From: an uncultured Paracoccaceae bacterium
GTDB lineage: Bacteria > Pseudomonadota > Alphaproteobacteria > Rhodobacterales > Rhodobacteraceae
Assembly: GCA_947498985.1 (NCBI GenBank)
Contig: CANMMF010000001.1
Location: 1-64,000 of the forward strand
Reading direction: 5' to 3'
DNA length: 64,000 bases
The translations under genes and the position numbers were made by a program. The number at the start of each line of letters is the position of its first letter. Position 1 is the first letter of the stretch. Of this stretch, positions 27,392 to 35,550 are shown piece by piece. The notes beneath the pieces were generated by a model that worked only from the letters and a program-made list of their open reading frames with translations, had not been told where the DNA came from and ran no database searches.

Positions 27392-28714
27392 ATGGCTTCG
27401 CACGGCACGCTCACACATATTCCGGGGCCGCCTGCGCTGCCCGTCATCGGTCACACCGTGCAGATTGCGCGCGACAGCTATGGCACCCAGCAGCGCTGGA
27501 TGCGGCGCTACGGCAATGTCTACAAAACCCATATGCTGGGGCGCTGGCGGGTCAATCTCTGCGGGCCGGACGCGCTCGAGATGGTGCTTCTGGACCGTCA
27601 GAAGATCTTTTCCTCGAAAGGTGGCTGGGACGCGCTGGAACGGCTCTATCCCGGCGGGTTGCTGCTGCAGGATTTTGACGAACACCGCGCCAGCCGCCGC
27701 ATCATGACGGCCGCGTTTCGCGCCGGAGCCATGGCCGATTACCGCAGCCGGATGACCGAGGCGATGGAACAGCTGCTCACGACCTGGCCCGAGGGCACAC
27801 CATTCCGTTTCTACGATGCCGCCAAGGAGCTGACGCTGCGCATGGGTGGGGCCGTGTTCATGGGGCTTCCGCTGAACGGCGCGCTGGCCAAGCAGCTGAA
27901 CGCCGCGATCCGCGACGAGATCCGCGCCGCCCTCGCGGTCATCCGCACGCCGGTCCCCGGGACCGCGATGTGGCGGGGGGTGCGCGGGCGGCGCTTTTTG
28001 CTCGAGACCTTCCGCGCGCTGATCCCCGAGCGGCGCCGGACCGGCGGCAACGACTTCTTTTCGCAGATGTGCCTGGCCCGCGACGAGGATGGTGCGGCCT
28101 GGGGCGAGGCGGAACTGCTCGACCAGTTCAACCTGCTGATCATGGCCGCCCATGACACCACCGCGACGACGCTCACCGCGATGATGGCAGCGCTGGCGCA
28201 GAACCCCGCCTGGCAGGACAAGCTTGCCGATGAGGTCGCGGGCCTTGGCGATGGTCCGCTTGACGATGCGGCGCTCGCGCGCATGACCGAGACCGACAAG
28301 GTGATGAAAGAGGCGCTGCGCCTGATTACCCCGGTGCCGTTCATTCCACGCCTCGCGCTCGAGCCGTTCACATTCGACGGCATCGAGATTCCGGCGGGCA
28401 CGTCGATTGCGCTCAATCCCGGCGTGACGATGCGGTCGCCCTCGCTCTATACCGATCCGCTGAGCTTCGATCCGGACCGGTTCAGCCCCGAGCGGGCCGA
28501 GGACAAGCGCCACAAGTTCGCCTGGACGCCGTTTGGCGGCGGCGCGCATAAATGCCTTGGGATGCATTTCGCGTCGATGCAGGTGAAGATCTTCATCGCA
28601 ACCCTGCTGCGTCACAGGCGCGTGTCGCTTGCAGGCAGGGCGACGCCGCACTGGTCGATGATGCCGATCCCGCGACCGACCTGCGGCCTGCCCGCGGTGC
28701 TTTCGGCGCGCTGA
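27392..28714 (+). CDS. Cytochrome P450, second copy
   Basis: 440-residue soluble P450. The N-terminal IPGPPALPVIGHT resembles the proline-rich entry of eukaryote-like P450s. I-helix AAHDTTATT (about residue 250), K-helix EALRLITPVP, meander FDPDRFSPER, and heme loop FGGGAHKCLG with Cys at about residue 388. The GGGAHKC loop and general layout recall the CYP51/CYP120-like branch that acts on sterols, retinoids or terpenoids, but the substrate is unknown. The ATG follows AAGGGG. Not closely similar to the P450 at 3029. Confidence 0.94.
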   Translation: MASHGTLTHIPGPPALPVIGHTVQIARDSYGTQQRWMRRYGNVYKTHMLGRWRVNLCGPDALEMVLLDRQKIFSSKGGWDALERLYPGGLLLQDFDEHRASRRIMTAAFRAGAMADYRSRMTEAMEQLLTTWPEGTPFRFYDAAKELTLRMGGAVFMGLPLNGALAKQLNAAIRDEIRAALAVIRTPVPGTAMWRGVRGRRFLLETFRALIPERRRTGGNDFFSQMCLARDEDGAAWGEAELLDQFNLLIMAAHDTTATTLTAMMAALAQNPAWQDKLADEVAGLGDGPLDDAALARMTETDKVMKEALRLITPVPFIPRLALEPFTFDGIEIPAGTSIALNPGVTMRSPSLYTDPLSFDPDRFSPERAEDKRHKFAWTPFGGGAHKCLGMHFASMQVKIFIATLLRHRRVSLAGRATPHWSMMPIPRPTCGLPAVLSAR

Positions 28715-28815
28715 GGCGCCACGGATCCCGCCATGGCCGGGCGTCACTGGGGATTTTAGGCAACAAATCGCGGATCCGGCGCATTCGGGGTTTCCTCCAG
28801 CGCCGGAATGACAGA

Positions 28816-28835
28816 TGTGTTCAGCCGTGAACACA
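28816..28835. promoter_or_regulatory. Palindrome in front of the MarR-Sat-CysC gene
   Basis: TGTGTTCA-GCCG-TGAACACA, a perfect 8+8 inverted repeat with a 4-base centre, ends 16 bases before the ATG at 28852. Its position over the leader suits autorepression by the encoded MarR-type domain. Confidence 0.6.
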
Positions 28836-28851
28836 CTTTGAGTCGCCCGCC

Positions 28852-30930
28852 ATGTCCGCGATCCCCGCCAGCCACACCCTGCCGGAAGAAGATCAGCTCT
28901 TCCGCCTTCTGCGCCAGCTCGACACGGCGCCGGAGGCGTCGCAGCGCGCCACCGCCGAGGCGCTGAACATCTCGCTCGGTCGGCTCAACGCCTATCTGCG
29001 CGCGGCATCAGAGGCGGGCCTCGTCAAGATCACCAACCGGACCGGTCCCGACCGCAGGCAGCGCTTTGCCTATGCGCTGACGCTGCGCGGCGCGACCGAA
29101 AAAACCCGTCTCACCGACCGCTTTCTGGCCCGCAAACGGGCCGAATACGACGCCCTGCACGCCGAACTGACCGGCGCTGCAAGCGGCCTCGCCCCCATCA
29201 AGTTGAGGAACATTCCCATGCAGAACAATCTGGCCCCCATCCCGGAGCTTTTCGTGTCCTACGAAAGCGCCCAGAAACTCAAGGTCGAGGCGGGGGAGCT
29301 GACCTCTCACGACCTCACACCGCGCCAGATCTGCGATCTGGAACTGCTGATGAACGGCGGCTTCAACCCGCTGAAGGGGTTCCTGTCGGAGGCCGATTAC
29401 AACGGTGTGGTCGAGGAAATGCGGCTGGCCGACGGCACGCTCTGGCCGATGCCGATCACGCTGGATGTGAAAGAAGGCTTTGCCGAAGGTGTCGAGATCG
29501 GTCAGGACATCGCCCTGCGCGACCAGGAGGGCGTGATCCTCGCCACCATGACCGTCACCGACAAGTGGACACCCAACAAGGCGCGCGAGGCCGAGAAGGT
29601 CTTTGGCGCCGATGACGACGCGCATCCGGCCGTCAACTACCTGCACAACCAGGCGGGCAACGTCTATCTGGGCGGGCCGGTGACCGGCATCCAGCAGCCC
29701 GTGCATTACGATTTCCGCGGTCGCCGCGACACGCCGAACGAGCTGCGCGCCTATTTCCGCAAGCTTGGCTGGCGCAAGGTTGTGGCCTTCCAGACCCGCA
29801 ACCCGCTGCACCGCGCGCATCAGGAGCTGACCTTCCGCGCCGCGCGCGAGGCCGAGGCCAACCTGCTCATCCACCCCATTGTCGGCCTGACCAAACCCGG
29901 CGATGTCGATCACTTCACCCGCGTGCGCTGCTACGAGGCGGTGCTCGACAAGTACCCCGCCTCCACCACCACCATGTCGCTGCTCAATCTGGCGATGCGC
30001 ATGGCGGGTCCGCGAGAGGCGGTCTGGCACGGGCTTATCCGCGCCAACCACGGCTGCACGCATTTCATCGTCGGCCGCGACCACGCGGGCCCCGGCAAGA
30101 ACTCCGCCGGAGAGGATTTCTACGGACCCTATGATGCGCAGGATCTGTTCCGCGAATACCAGTCCGAGATCGGCTGCGAAATGGTCGACTTCAAGCACAT
30201 GGTCTATGTGCAGGAGCGCGCGCAATACGAGCCCAATGACGAGATTGCCGACAAGGACAATGTCACGATTCTGAACATCTCGGGCACCGAGCTGCGCCGC
30301 CGTCTGCGCGAAGGGCTCGAGATCCCCGAATGGTTCTCGTTCCCCGAAGTGGTGCGCGAGCTGCGCCGCACCTCGCCGCCGCGCTCCGAGCAGGGCTTTA
30401 CCGTATTCTTCACCGGCTTTTCGGGCTCCGGCAAGTCGACCATCGCCAACGCGCTGATGGTCAAGCTGATGGAGATGGGCGGCCGTCCCGTGACGCTTCT
30501 GGATGGCGATATCGTGCGCAAAAACCTCAGCTCCGAGCTTGGGTTCTCGAAAGAGCACCGCGACCTCAACATCCGCCGCATCGGCTATGTCGCCTCCGAG
30601 ATCACCAAGAATGCGGGCATCGCGATCTGCGCGCCCATCGCGCCTTATGCCACCACCCGCCGTGCGGTGCGCGAGGATATCGAGGCGTTTGGCGCCTTCA
30701 TCGAAGTGCATGTGGCGACCTCGATCGAAGAATGCGAACGCCGCGACCGCAAGGGGCTCTACAAGCTCGCGCGCGAAGGCAAGATCAAGGAATTCACAGG
30801 GATTTCAGACCCCTATGATGTTCCCGTCGATCCCGAACTGCGTGTCGAGACCGAGGGCACGGATGTCGACAATTGCGCACATCAGGTGATCCTGAAGCTT
30901 GAATCGATGGGTCTCATCGCCGCGCAATAG
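28852..30930 (+). CDS. EPS-type MarR regulator domain in frame with bifunctional Sat-CysC
   Basis: One open frame of 692 codons. Residues 1-~110 match the EPS-associated MarR-type winged helix (EALNISLGRLNAYLRAASEAGLV, YALTLRGATEKTRLTDRFLARK). From Met123 (base 29218) follows a complete sulfate adenylyltransferase (QTRNPLHRAHQEL, IVGRDHAGPGK) joined to APS kinase (TGFSGSGKSTIAN, LLDGDIVRKNLSSELGFSKEHRDLNIRRIG). Together they make PAPS from sulfate and two ATP. A good ribosome site before Met123 means a 570-residue Sat-CysC could also be made separately. Whether a fused protein exists is open. Confidence 0.85.
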   Translation: MSAIPASHTLPEEDQLFRLLRQLDTAPEASQRATAEALNISLGRLNAYLRAASEAGLVKITNRTGPDRRQRFAYALTLRGATEKTRLTDRFLARKRAEYDALHAELTGAASGLAPIKLRNIPMQNNLAPIPELFVSYESAQKLKVEAGELTSHDLTPRQICDLELLMNGGFNPLKGFLSEADYNGVVEEMRLADGTLWPMPITLDVKEGFAEGVEIGQDIALRDQEGVILATMTVTDKWTPNKAREAEKVFGADDDAHPAVNYLHNQAGNVYLGGPVTGIQQPVHYDFRGRRDTPNELRAYFRKLGWRKVVAFQTRNPLHRAHQELTFRAAREAEANLLIHPIVGLTKPGDVDHFTRVRCYEAVLDKYPASTTTMSLLNLAMRMAGPREAVWHGLIRANHGCTHFIVGRDHAGPGKNSAGEDFYGPYDAQDLFREYQSEIGCEMVDFKHMVYVQERAQYEPNDEIADKDNVTILNISGTELRRRLREGLEIPEWFSFPEVVRELRRTSPPRSEQGFTVFFTGFSGSGKSTIANALMVKLMEMGGRPVTLLDGDIVRKNLSSELGFSKEHRDLNIRRIGYVASEITKNAGIAICAPIAPYATTRRAVREDIEAFGAFIEVHVATSIEECERRDRKGLYKLAREGKIKEFTGISDPYDVPVDPELRVETEGTDVDNCAHQVILKLESMGLIAAQ
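29203..29220 (+). promoter_or_regulatory. Internal ribosome site and start for Sat-CysC
   Basis: TTGAGGAACATTCCCATG gives a GAGGAA site 7 bases before the ATG at 29218, in frame with the upstream MarR domain and at the canonical N-terminus of Sat (MQNNLAPIPELFVSYE). It suggests two products from one frame. Confidence 0.65.
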
Positions 30931-30951
30931 GCCGCTTCCGAGGCCTTGGAG

Positions 30952-30983
30952 AGAGCCGGGCCGCGCGCCCGGCTCTTTGCGTT
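30952..30983 (+). terminator. Rho-independent terminator after Sat-CysC
   Basis: AGAGCCGGGC-CGCGC-GCCCGGCTCT, a 10-bp GC-rich stem with a 5-base loop, followed by TTTGCGTTTATT. It starts 21 bases after the stop, at the junction with the convergent YafY-type gene. Confidence 0.8.
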
Positions 30984-31600
30984 TATTCCCGAAACCGGTG
31001 GGCAGAGACGTTGATGTCACCCCAGTCTTCCTGCGCGATCCACGCACCGCTCAGCGCATCCCAGAGCGCCCCCGCACCTTCATCGAGGCGCAAGCGCGCG
31101 GGATGCACGCGCCTCGGCGCGCCGCTCTTGGCCTGAAGTCTCACGATCCGGCGCTCCTGCACGGCTTTGGCGAGCGCGGGCAGACGTGGATCCGGCGGGC
31201 CGTCCTGCCGCTCAGACGGCGGGAACAGCGCGCGGGTCTCGGCCATGCGGGCGCGCACCGGGGCGGCAAAGCTCTCCCAGACCTTGTCGCGGGCCAGCCG
31301 TCCCGCGCGCTCCAGCCCCAGCGCCGCCAGTTCCGGCACCCGGCGTGACAGGATGATCGCCAGCGCCTGCGCCTCTTCTTCGGACAGGCCGGTCAGTCGG
31401 GTGCGATATTCGAAGCCCAGCTCGATCCCGCCCTGGTTGCCCTGATGCACGATGATCGGCAGCCCGGCCTCCGTCATGGCATCGACGTCGCGCAGGATCG
31501 TGCGCGGCGCCACTTCAAGCGCATCGGCCAGCTGGCGGCTTGTCAGCCGCCCGCGATTCTGGAGCATCAACAGGATCTGCAAAAGGCGGGACGCGCGCAT
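30983..31600 (-). CDS. YafY-type HTH regulator with a shortened effector part
   Basis: 205 residues. The N-terminal HTH_11 domain is clear (RASRLLQILLMLQNRGRLTSRQLADALEVAPRTILRDVDAM), followed by the family's EAGLPIIVHQGNQGGIEL. Full YafY/WYL regulators are around 230-330 residues; here only a weak WYL-like strand region remains (VQERRIVRLQAKSGAPRRVHP). A palindrome lies between it and the divergent gene at 31703, so it probably controls that gene and itself. Confidence 0.82.
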   Translation of the reverse strand: MRASRLLQILLMLQNRGRLTSRQLADALEVAPRTILRDVDAMTEAGLPIIVHQGNQGGIELGFEYRTRLTGLSEEEAQALAIILSRRVPELAALGLERAGRLARDKVWESFAAPVRARMAETRALFPPSERQDGPPDPRLPALAKAVQERRIVRLQAKSGAPRRVHPARLRLDEGAGALWDALSGAWIAQEDWGDINVSAHRFRE

Positions 31601-31614
31601 GGATCGACACTAAC

Positions 31615-31631
31615 ATGACATAAGATGTCAT
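31615..31631. promoter_or_regulatory. Operator-like palindrome ATGACAT-AAG-ATGTCAT
   Basis: A perfect 7+7 inverted repeat with a 3-base centre, 15 bases upstream of the YafY-type start and 72 before the divergent gene. Its position between divergent genes, one a DNA-binding protein, is the classical operator layout. Confidence 0.65.
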
Positions 31632-31702
31632 ATAAGCCCTGCTATGGCCTGCCGACGGGTTTGCGAATCAGCGCAGGCCAAAGACCATCGAAAGGCCCTG
31701 AC

Positions 31703-32131
31703 ATGACCAGCGTAACCTACGGCACCGGCACAAAAGACGACCCCTGGCAGCTGAAAACACCGCCCTTGTCGTCGGATTTCCTCGTCTGGAAGGACACCGA
31801 CCGCGATCCCGCCGCGCTGGTGGTGCAGGTGGGCAAGACGCAACTGTCCTACGACCTGCGCTGTCTCGACGACGCGCATGCGATGTTACTGCAGAGGGGC
31901 GACTGGGTGCCGCTGGGCAATGCCGATGAAGGCAAGCCCACCAAGGACGGCACATTGGAGGACTGGGCGCGCAGCGCCGACAATCCGCGCGGCGGCTATT
32001 ACGGGCTGCGCAAGGGCTATCGTGGACGGTTTGCCAATTACGTCTCGCCGGTTCTCGAACTGCTGGGGCTGGCGGAGCTTGAGCACAACGCCCGCAACAA
32101 CCGCATCCGGGCGATCAGCAGGTCGGGCTGA
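31703..32131 (+). CDS. Conserved hypothetical protein, divergent partner of the YafY-type regulator
   Basis: 142 residues, soluble. Opening MTSVTYGTGTKDDPWQLKTP, then a strand-rich part (AALVVQVGKTQLSYDLRCL), WVPLGNADEGKPTKDGTLEDWA and YYGLRKGYRGRFANYVSPVL. Small proteins with this GTGTKDDPWQLKTP opening are, from memory, commonly found beside YafY-type regulators, possibly classed as DUF6855. Function unknown. The start at 31703 is chosen because the 26 upstream codons overlap the operator palindrome. Confidence 0.75.
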   Translation: MTSVTYGTGTKDDPWQLKTPPLSSDFLVWKDTDRDPAALVVQVGKTQLSYDLRCLDDAHAMLLQRGDWVPLGNADEGKPTKDGTLEDWARSADNPRGGYYGLRKGYRGRFANYVSPVLELLGLAELEHNARNNRIRAISRSG

Positions 32132-32170
32132 GCGGCCCGGCCCGACGGGATCTCAAAGCGGTGCGCCGGA

Positions 32171-32398
32171 TCAGTGCACCGCCACCGGCGCCAGATCGTT
32201 CTGGCGGGCCAGCACAAAGGCCAGTTGGCGGTCTTTCACCAGGGCCAGACGCTCTCCGTCGGCGCGATGCACGGCGTAAAGCGTCTCGTGATCGCCGACC
32301 TGTGCCTGCACTTCGTCGGGCAGATCCGCCACCGCAACCGGACGCACATAGACGATCCGATCCTCGGTTCCGGTCTCAATTTCATGTTGCGTGTTCAT
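32171..32398 (-). CDS. DUF1150 family protein
   Basis: 75 residues with the DUF1150 layout: IVYVRPVAVADLPDEVQAQV, an LYAVHRADGERLALVKDRQLAF core and a short tail. The family is confined mostly to alphaproteobacteria and usually follows a small heat shock protein gene, as here (3 bases after hsp20). Function unknown; a stress role is inferred from the pairing. Confidence 0.88.
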   Translation of the reverse strand: MNTQHEIETGTEDRIVYVRPVAVADLPDEVQAQVGDHETLYAVHRADGERLALVKDRQLAFVLARQNDLAPVAVH

Positions 32399-32401
32399 GG
32401 C

Positions 32402-32812
32402 TTACCCTTTCCTGATCGAAATCGTCTGAACCACCGTTTCGGGCCGGCTCATGGTCAGATCCACATGCAGCAGCCCGTTTTCCATCACCGCTTCTCCCAC
32501 CTCAACGCCGTCAGCGAGCACAAAGCTCCGCTGAAACTGGCGCGAGGCGATGCCGCGATGCAGAAACACCCGTTCCGCGCTGTCGTCGCTCTGGCGTCCG
32601 CGGATCACCAGTTGCCTGTCCTCGACCGTGATCGAAAGATCGGATTCAGAGAACCCGGCCACCGCCAGCGTGATCCGATAGGAGTGATCCGAGGTTTGTT
32701 CGATATTGAAGGGCGGATAGCCTTCAGCGGATTTCGCCGTGCGTTCCAGCAGGCGTTCCAATTGCTCAAATCCGAGCATATGCGGGTATGATCCCAGCGT
32801 AAGCTTTGTCAT
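32402..32812 (-). CDS. Small heat shock protein Hsp20/IbpA family
   Basis: 136-residue alpha-crystallin-domain chaperone that holds unfolding proteins. Conserved features: YPPFNIEQTSDHSYRITLAVAGFSESDL, GRQ, VFLHRGIASRQFQRSFVLADGVEV (IbpA-like FxRxF region) and ENGLLHVDL (the GxLxI-like strand). The ATG at 32812 has AAGGACG upstream; the track's start six codons earlier is not needed. An RpoH-like promoter lies 68 bases upstream. Confidence 0.93.
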   Translation of the reverse strand: MTKLTLGSYPHMLGFEQLERLLERTAKSAEGYPPFNIEQTSDHSYRITLAVAGFSESDLSITVEDRQLVIRGRQSDDSAERVFLHRGIASRQFQRSFVLADGVEVGEAVMENGLLHVDLTMSRPETVVQTISIRKG

Positions 32813-32879
32813 CGACACGTCCTTTGGCACAAGCGACCGTCCTTGGCGGGCCCCGTTATGGCAACCCGCCGCTTTCCCG

Positions 32880-32908
32880 ATATGGGAAGTCGACGCGGCC
32901 TCTGCAAG
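32880..32908 (-). promoter_or_regulatory. RpoH (sigma-32)-type promoter of hsp20
   Basis: The reverse strand reads CTTGCAG, 15 bases, then CCCATAT, fitting the heat-shock sigma pattern (CTTG ... CCC-AT). It is 68 bases before the hsp20 ATG. Co-control of DUF1150 follows from the 3-base gap. Confidence 0.6.
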
Positions 32909-32985
32909 GGCTTTGCCGAAGCGCCCGAACCCGCTATCTTAACCACAAGAGGCCAGAACGCGCGGCTGTCACCGGGACCGTTTCA

Positions 32986-33210
32986 ATGAATGCACCAACC
33001 GACATCTCGATGAAAACCGACGACGTGCTGCGCGTGGAGCTTGCGGTGTTCCGCCGCGAACACCGCGACCTCGACGAGGCGATCCGCGCAATGCAGACCA
33101 CCGGCACCGCCGACCAGATCACGCTTCAGCGGCTGAAGAAGAAAAAGCTGCGGCTGAAGGACAAGATCGCCATGATCGAGGACCGGCTGCTGCCCGACAT
33201 CATCGCCTGA
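32986..33210 (+). CDS. YdcH family protein (DUF465)
   Basis: 74-residue two-helix protein. [20 protein letters not shown], then [20 protein letters not shown], is the DUF465/YdcH hairpin of coiled coils. Function unknown; small and very widespread in proteobacteria. The start may be Met at 33010 ([10 protein letters not shown]), which better matches the family length; neither has a strong ribosome site. Confidence 0.85.
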   Translation: MNAPTDISMKTDDVLRVELAVFRREHRDLDEAIRAMQTTGTADQITLQRLKKKKLRLKDKIAMIEDRLLPDIIA

Positions 33211-33319
33211 GAAGCCACGCATCACCGGCAGGCAGTGCCGCGATTGCGCAGGTGCTGGCGGCATTGCTCCCTGCTGCAATCTGGCTATAGTCCGCGCTCC
33301 CAGCCTGCCGGAGGACGTC

Positions 33320-33808
33320 ATGGCGAACCAGAAGATCGGCATCATCATGGGCAGCCAGTCCGACTGGCCCACAATGCGCGAAGCCGCGGATGTGCTCGAC
33401 GAGCTTGGCCTGACCTACGAGACGCGCATCGTCTCGGCGCATCGCACGCCCGACCGGCTCTGGGATTACGGCAAGACGGCGGTGGATCGCGGCCTGCAGG
33501 CGATCATCGCCGGTGCGGGCGGGGCCGCGCATCTGCCAGGCATGATGGCCTCGAAGACCCGCGTGCCGGTGATCGGCGTGCCGGTGCAGACCAATGCGCT
33601 GAGCGGGGTCGACAGTCTATATTCGATCCTGCAGATGCCGCGCGGCTATCCCGTGGCGACCATGGCCATCGGGGCCGCCGGGGCCAAAAATGCCGGGCTG
33701 ATGGCCGCACAGATCCTCGCGCTGCAGGATCCGGCGCTGGCCGAAAGGCTGGATGCGTGGCGCGCGGCGCTCAGCGCGTCGATCCCCGAAGAGCCCAGCC
33801 GCGACTGA
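33320..33808 (+). CDS. purE: N5-carboxyaminoimidazole ribonucleotide mutase
   Basis: Class I PurE: converts N5-CAIR to CAIR in purine synthesis. 162 residues, [13 protein letters not shown] at the N-terminus, [13 protein letters not shown] with the catalytic His, and [15 protein letters not shown]. Precedes purK by 70 bases, the usual pairing. Confidence 0.96.
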   Translation: MANQKIGIIMGSQSDWPTMREAADVLDELGLTYETRIVSAHRTPDRLWDYGKTAVDRGLQAIIAGAGGAAHLPGMMASKTRVPVIGVPVQTNALSGVDSLYSILQMPRGYPVATMAIGAAGAKNAGLMAAQILALQDPALAERLDAWRAALSASIPEEPSRD

Positions 33809-33878
33809 CGCAATTGCCACTTGAAGTGATGCGCGGGCGCGCGCAAACACGGGCGCGACAGCAGCAACGGAGCCCGCC

Positions 33879-34949
33879 ATGACCACGCCCCTCGCCCCCG
33901 GCAGCACGATCGGCATCCTTGGCGGTGGCCAGCTTGGCCGGATGCTGTCGGTGGCCGCCAGTCGTCTGGGCTATCGCTGTCACATCTTCGAGCCGGGGGC
34001 GGCCCCGCCCGCCGGGGACGTGGCCTTTGCCGTGACCACCGCCTCCTACGATGACGAAGCCGCCCTCAGGGCCTTTGCGGATGCGGTCGACGTGATCACC
34101 TATGAGTTCGAGAACATTCCGACCTCGGCGCTCGATCTGCTGGAGGCGCATGGCCCGATCCGCCCCGGTCGCGAGGCGCTGCGGGTCAGTCAGGACAGGC
34201 TCACGGAAAAGCGCTTCATGGCCGATCTGGGTCTGGCAACCGCGCCTTTTGCCCCGGTCGACAGCGCCGCGACGCTGGCGGAGGCGCTGGAGCAGATCGG
34301 CACACCCGCGATCCTCAAGACCCGTCGCTTTGGCTATGACGGCAAAGGGCAGGCGCGGATCATGGCACCCGGGGATGCCAGCCAGGCGCTGGCCGACATG
34401 CAGGGCGCGCCCGCGATCCTCGAAGGGTTTGTGCCGTTTTCCAGCGAAGTCTCTGTCATCGCCGCACGCGGGCTTGACGGGCAGGTCACCGCCTATGATC
34501 CCGGCCAGAACGTGCATGAAGGCGGCATCCTGCGCACCACCACCGTGCCCGCCGCGCTGCCCAAGCGGCTCTCGACCGACGCGGTGCTGATCGCGGCCCG
34601 GATCCTGAACGCGCTCGATTACGTGGGCGTCATGGGGGTGGAGCTTTTTGTGACGCCGCAAGAGCTTATCGTGAACGAGATCGCGCCGCGGGTGCATAAT
34701 TCCGGGCACTGGACGCAGGACGGCTGCGCCGTCGATCAGTTCGAACAGCATATCCGGGCGATCACCGGCTGGCCTCTGGGCGACGGTGCGCGCTATGCGG
34801 ATGTGGTGATGGAGAACCTGATCGGGGACGATCTGGACCAGGTGCCGGCCCTCGCAGGGGCCGCCAATTGCGCGCTGCATCTTTACGGCAAGGCCGCGGT
34901 CAAGCCTGGGCGCAAGATGGGTCATGTCAATCGCATCACGGCGCACTGA
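33879..34949 (+). CDS. purK: 5-(carboxyamino)imidazole ribonucleotide synthase
   Basis: ATP-grasp enzyme that makes N5-CAIR from AIR, bicarbonate and ATP, the substrate of PurE. 356 residues: GILGGGQLGRMLSVAASRLG, ILKTRRFGYDGKGQ (ATP-binding loop), VMGVELFVT, NEIAPRVHNSGHWTQDGC. Followed 3 bases later by a YdeI-type gene. Confidence 0.96.
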   Translation: MTTPLAPGSTIGILGGGQLGRMLSVAASRLGYRCHIFEPGAAPPAGDVAFAVTTASYDDEAALRAFADAVDVITYEFENIPTSALDLLEAHGPIRPGREALRVSQDRLTEKRFMADLGLATAPFAPVDSAATLAEALEQIGTPAILKTRRFGYDGKGQARIMAPGDASQALADMQGAPAILEGFVPFSSEVSVIAARGLDGQVTAYDPGQNVHEGGILRTTTVPAALPKRLSTDAVLIAARILNALDYVGVMGVELFVTPQELIVNEIAPRVHNSGHWTQDGCAVDQFEQHIRAITGWPLGDGARYADVVMENLIGDDLDQVPALAGAANCALHLYGKAAVKPGRKMGHVNRITAH

Positions 34950-34952
34950 CCT

Positions 34953-35528
34953 TTGGCCGCGGCGGACAAATATGACCGCATCACAGTCAAGAGCTGCGCC
35001 GATTTGCACAACTGGTTGCGCGCACATCACAAGCGCGACACCGGCGTCTGGCTGGTGACCTACAAGAAGCACACCGATCACTACCTGGATTGGGGCGACA
35101 TGATTTCCGAATTGCTGTGCTGGGGCTGGGTCGACAGCCAGACCCGCGGGGTCGACGCGGATCGCACCTCGGTTCTGATCGCCCCGCGCAACCCACGTTC
35201 CGCCTGGTCGGCGATCAACAAAGAGAAGGTCGCGGCATTGCGTGCCGAAGGCCGCATGCAGCCCGCCGGAGAGGCGCTGATCACCGCCGCCAAAGCCAAC
35301 GGCATGTGGAACTTTCTGGACGATGTCGAACGGCTGGAGGTGCCCGCCGATCTCGCCACGGCGCTGGCAGATCTGCGCCCGGTCTGGGAAAGCTGGCCCC
35401 GCTCGGTCAAACGCGCCACTCTGGAGTGGATCAAGACCGCGAAACGCGCGCCGACCCGGGCCAGGCGCATCGCCGATGTGGTGGCTTCGGCAAGGGAGGG
35501 TCTGCGGCCCAGCCCGTTCCGGCGCTAG
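34953..35528 (+). CDS. YdeI/OmdA-type protein
   Basis: 191 residues of the YdeI family (bacteriocin-resistance or OmpD-associated protein): LHNWLRAHHKRDTGVWLVTYKK, WGWVDSQTRG, PRNPRSAWSAINKEKVAAL, and a C-terminal helical SVKRATLEWIKTAKRAPTRARRI region that is the YdeI signature. The start is TTG, 3 bases after the purK stop; no better start lies within the conserved part. The biochemical role is unclear. Confidence 0.82.
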   Translation: MAAADKYDRITVKSCADLHNWLRAHHKRDTGVWLVTYKKHTDHYLDWGDMISELLCWGWVDSQTRGVDADRTSVLIAPRNPRSAWSAINKEKVAALRAEGRMQPAGEALITAAKANGMWNFLDDVERLEVPADLATALADLRPVWESWPRSVKRATLEWIKTAKRAPTRARRIADVVASAREGLRPSPFRR

Positions 35529-35550
35529 CCGCCGTTGCGTGGCCCGGCAT

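Noticed and set aside
29008-30711. 567-codon minus-strand ORF
   Set aside because: Shadow of sat-cysC.
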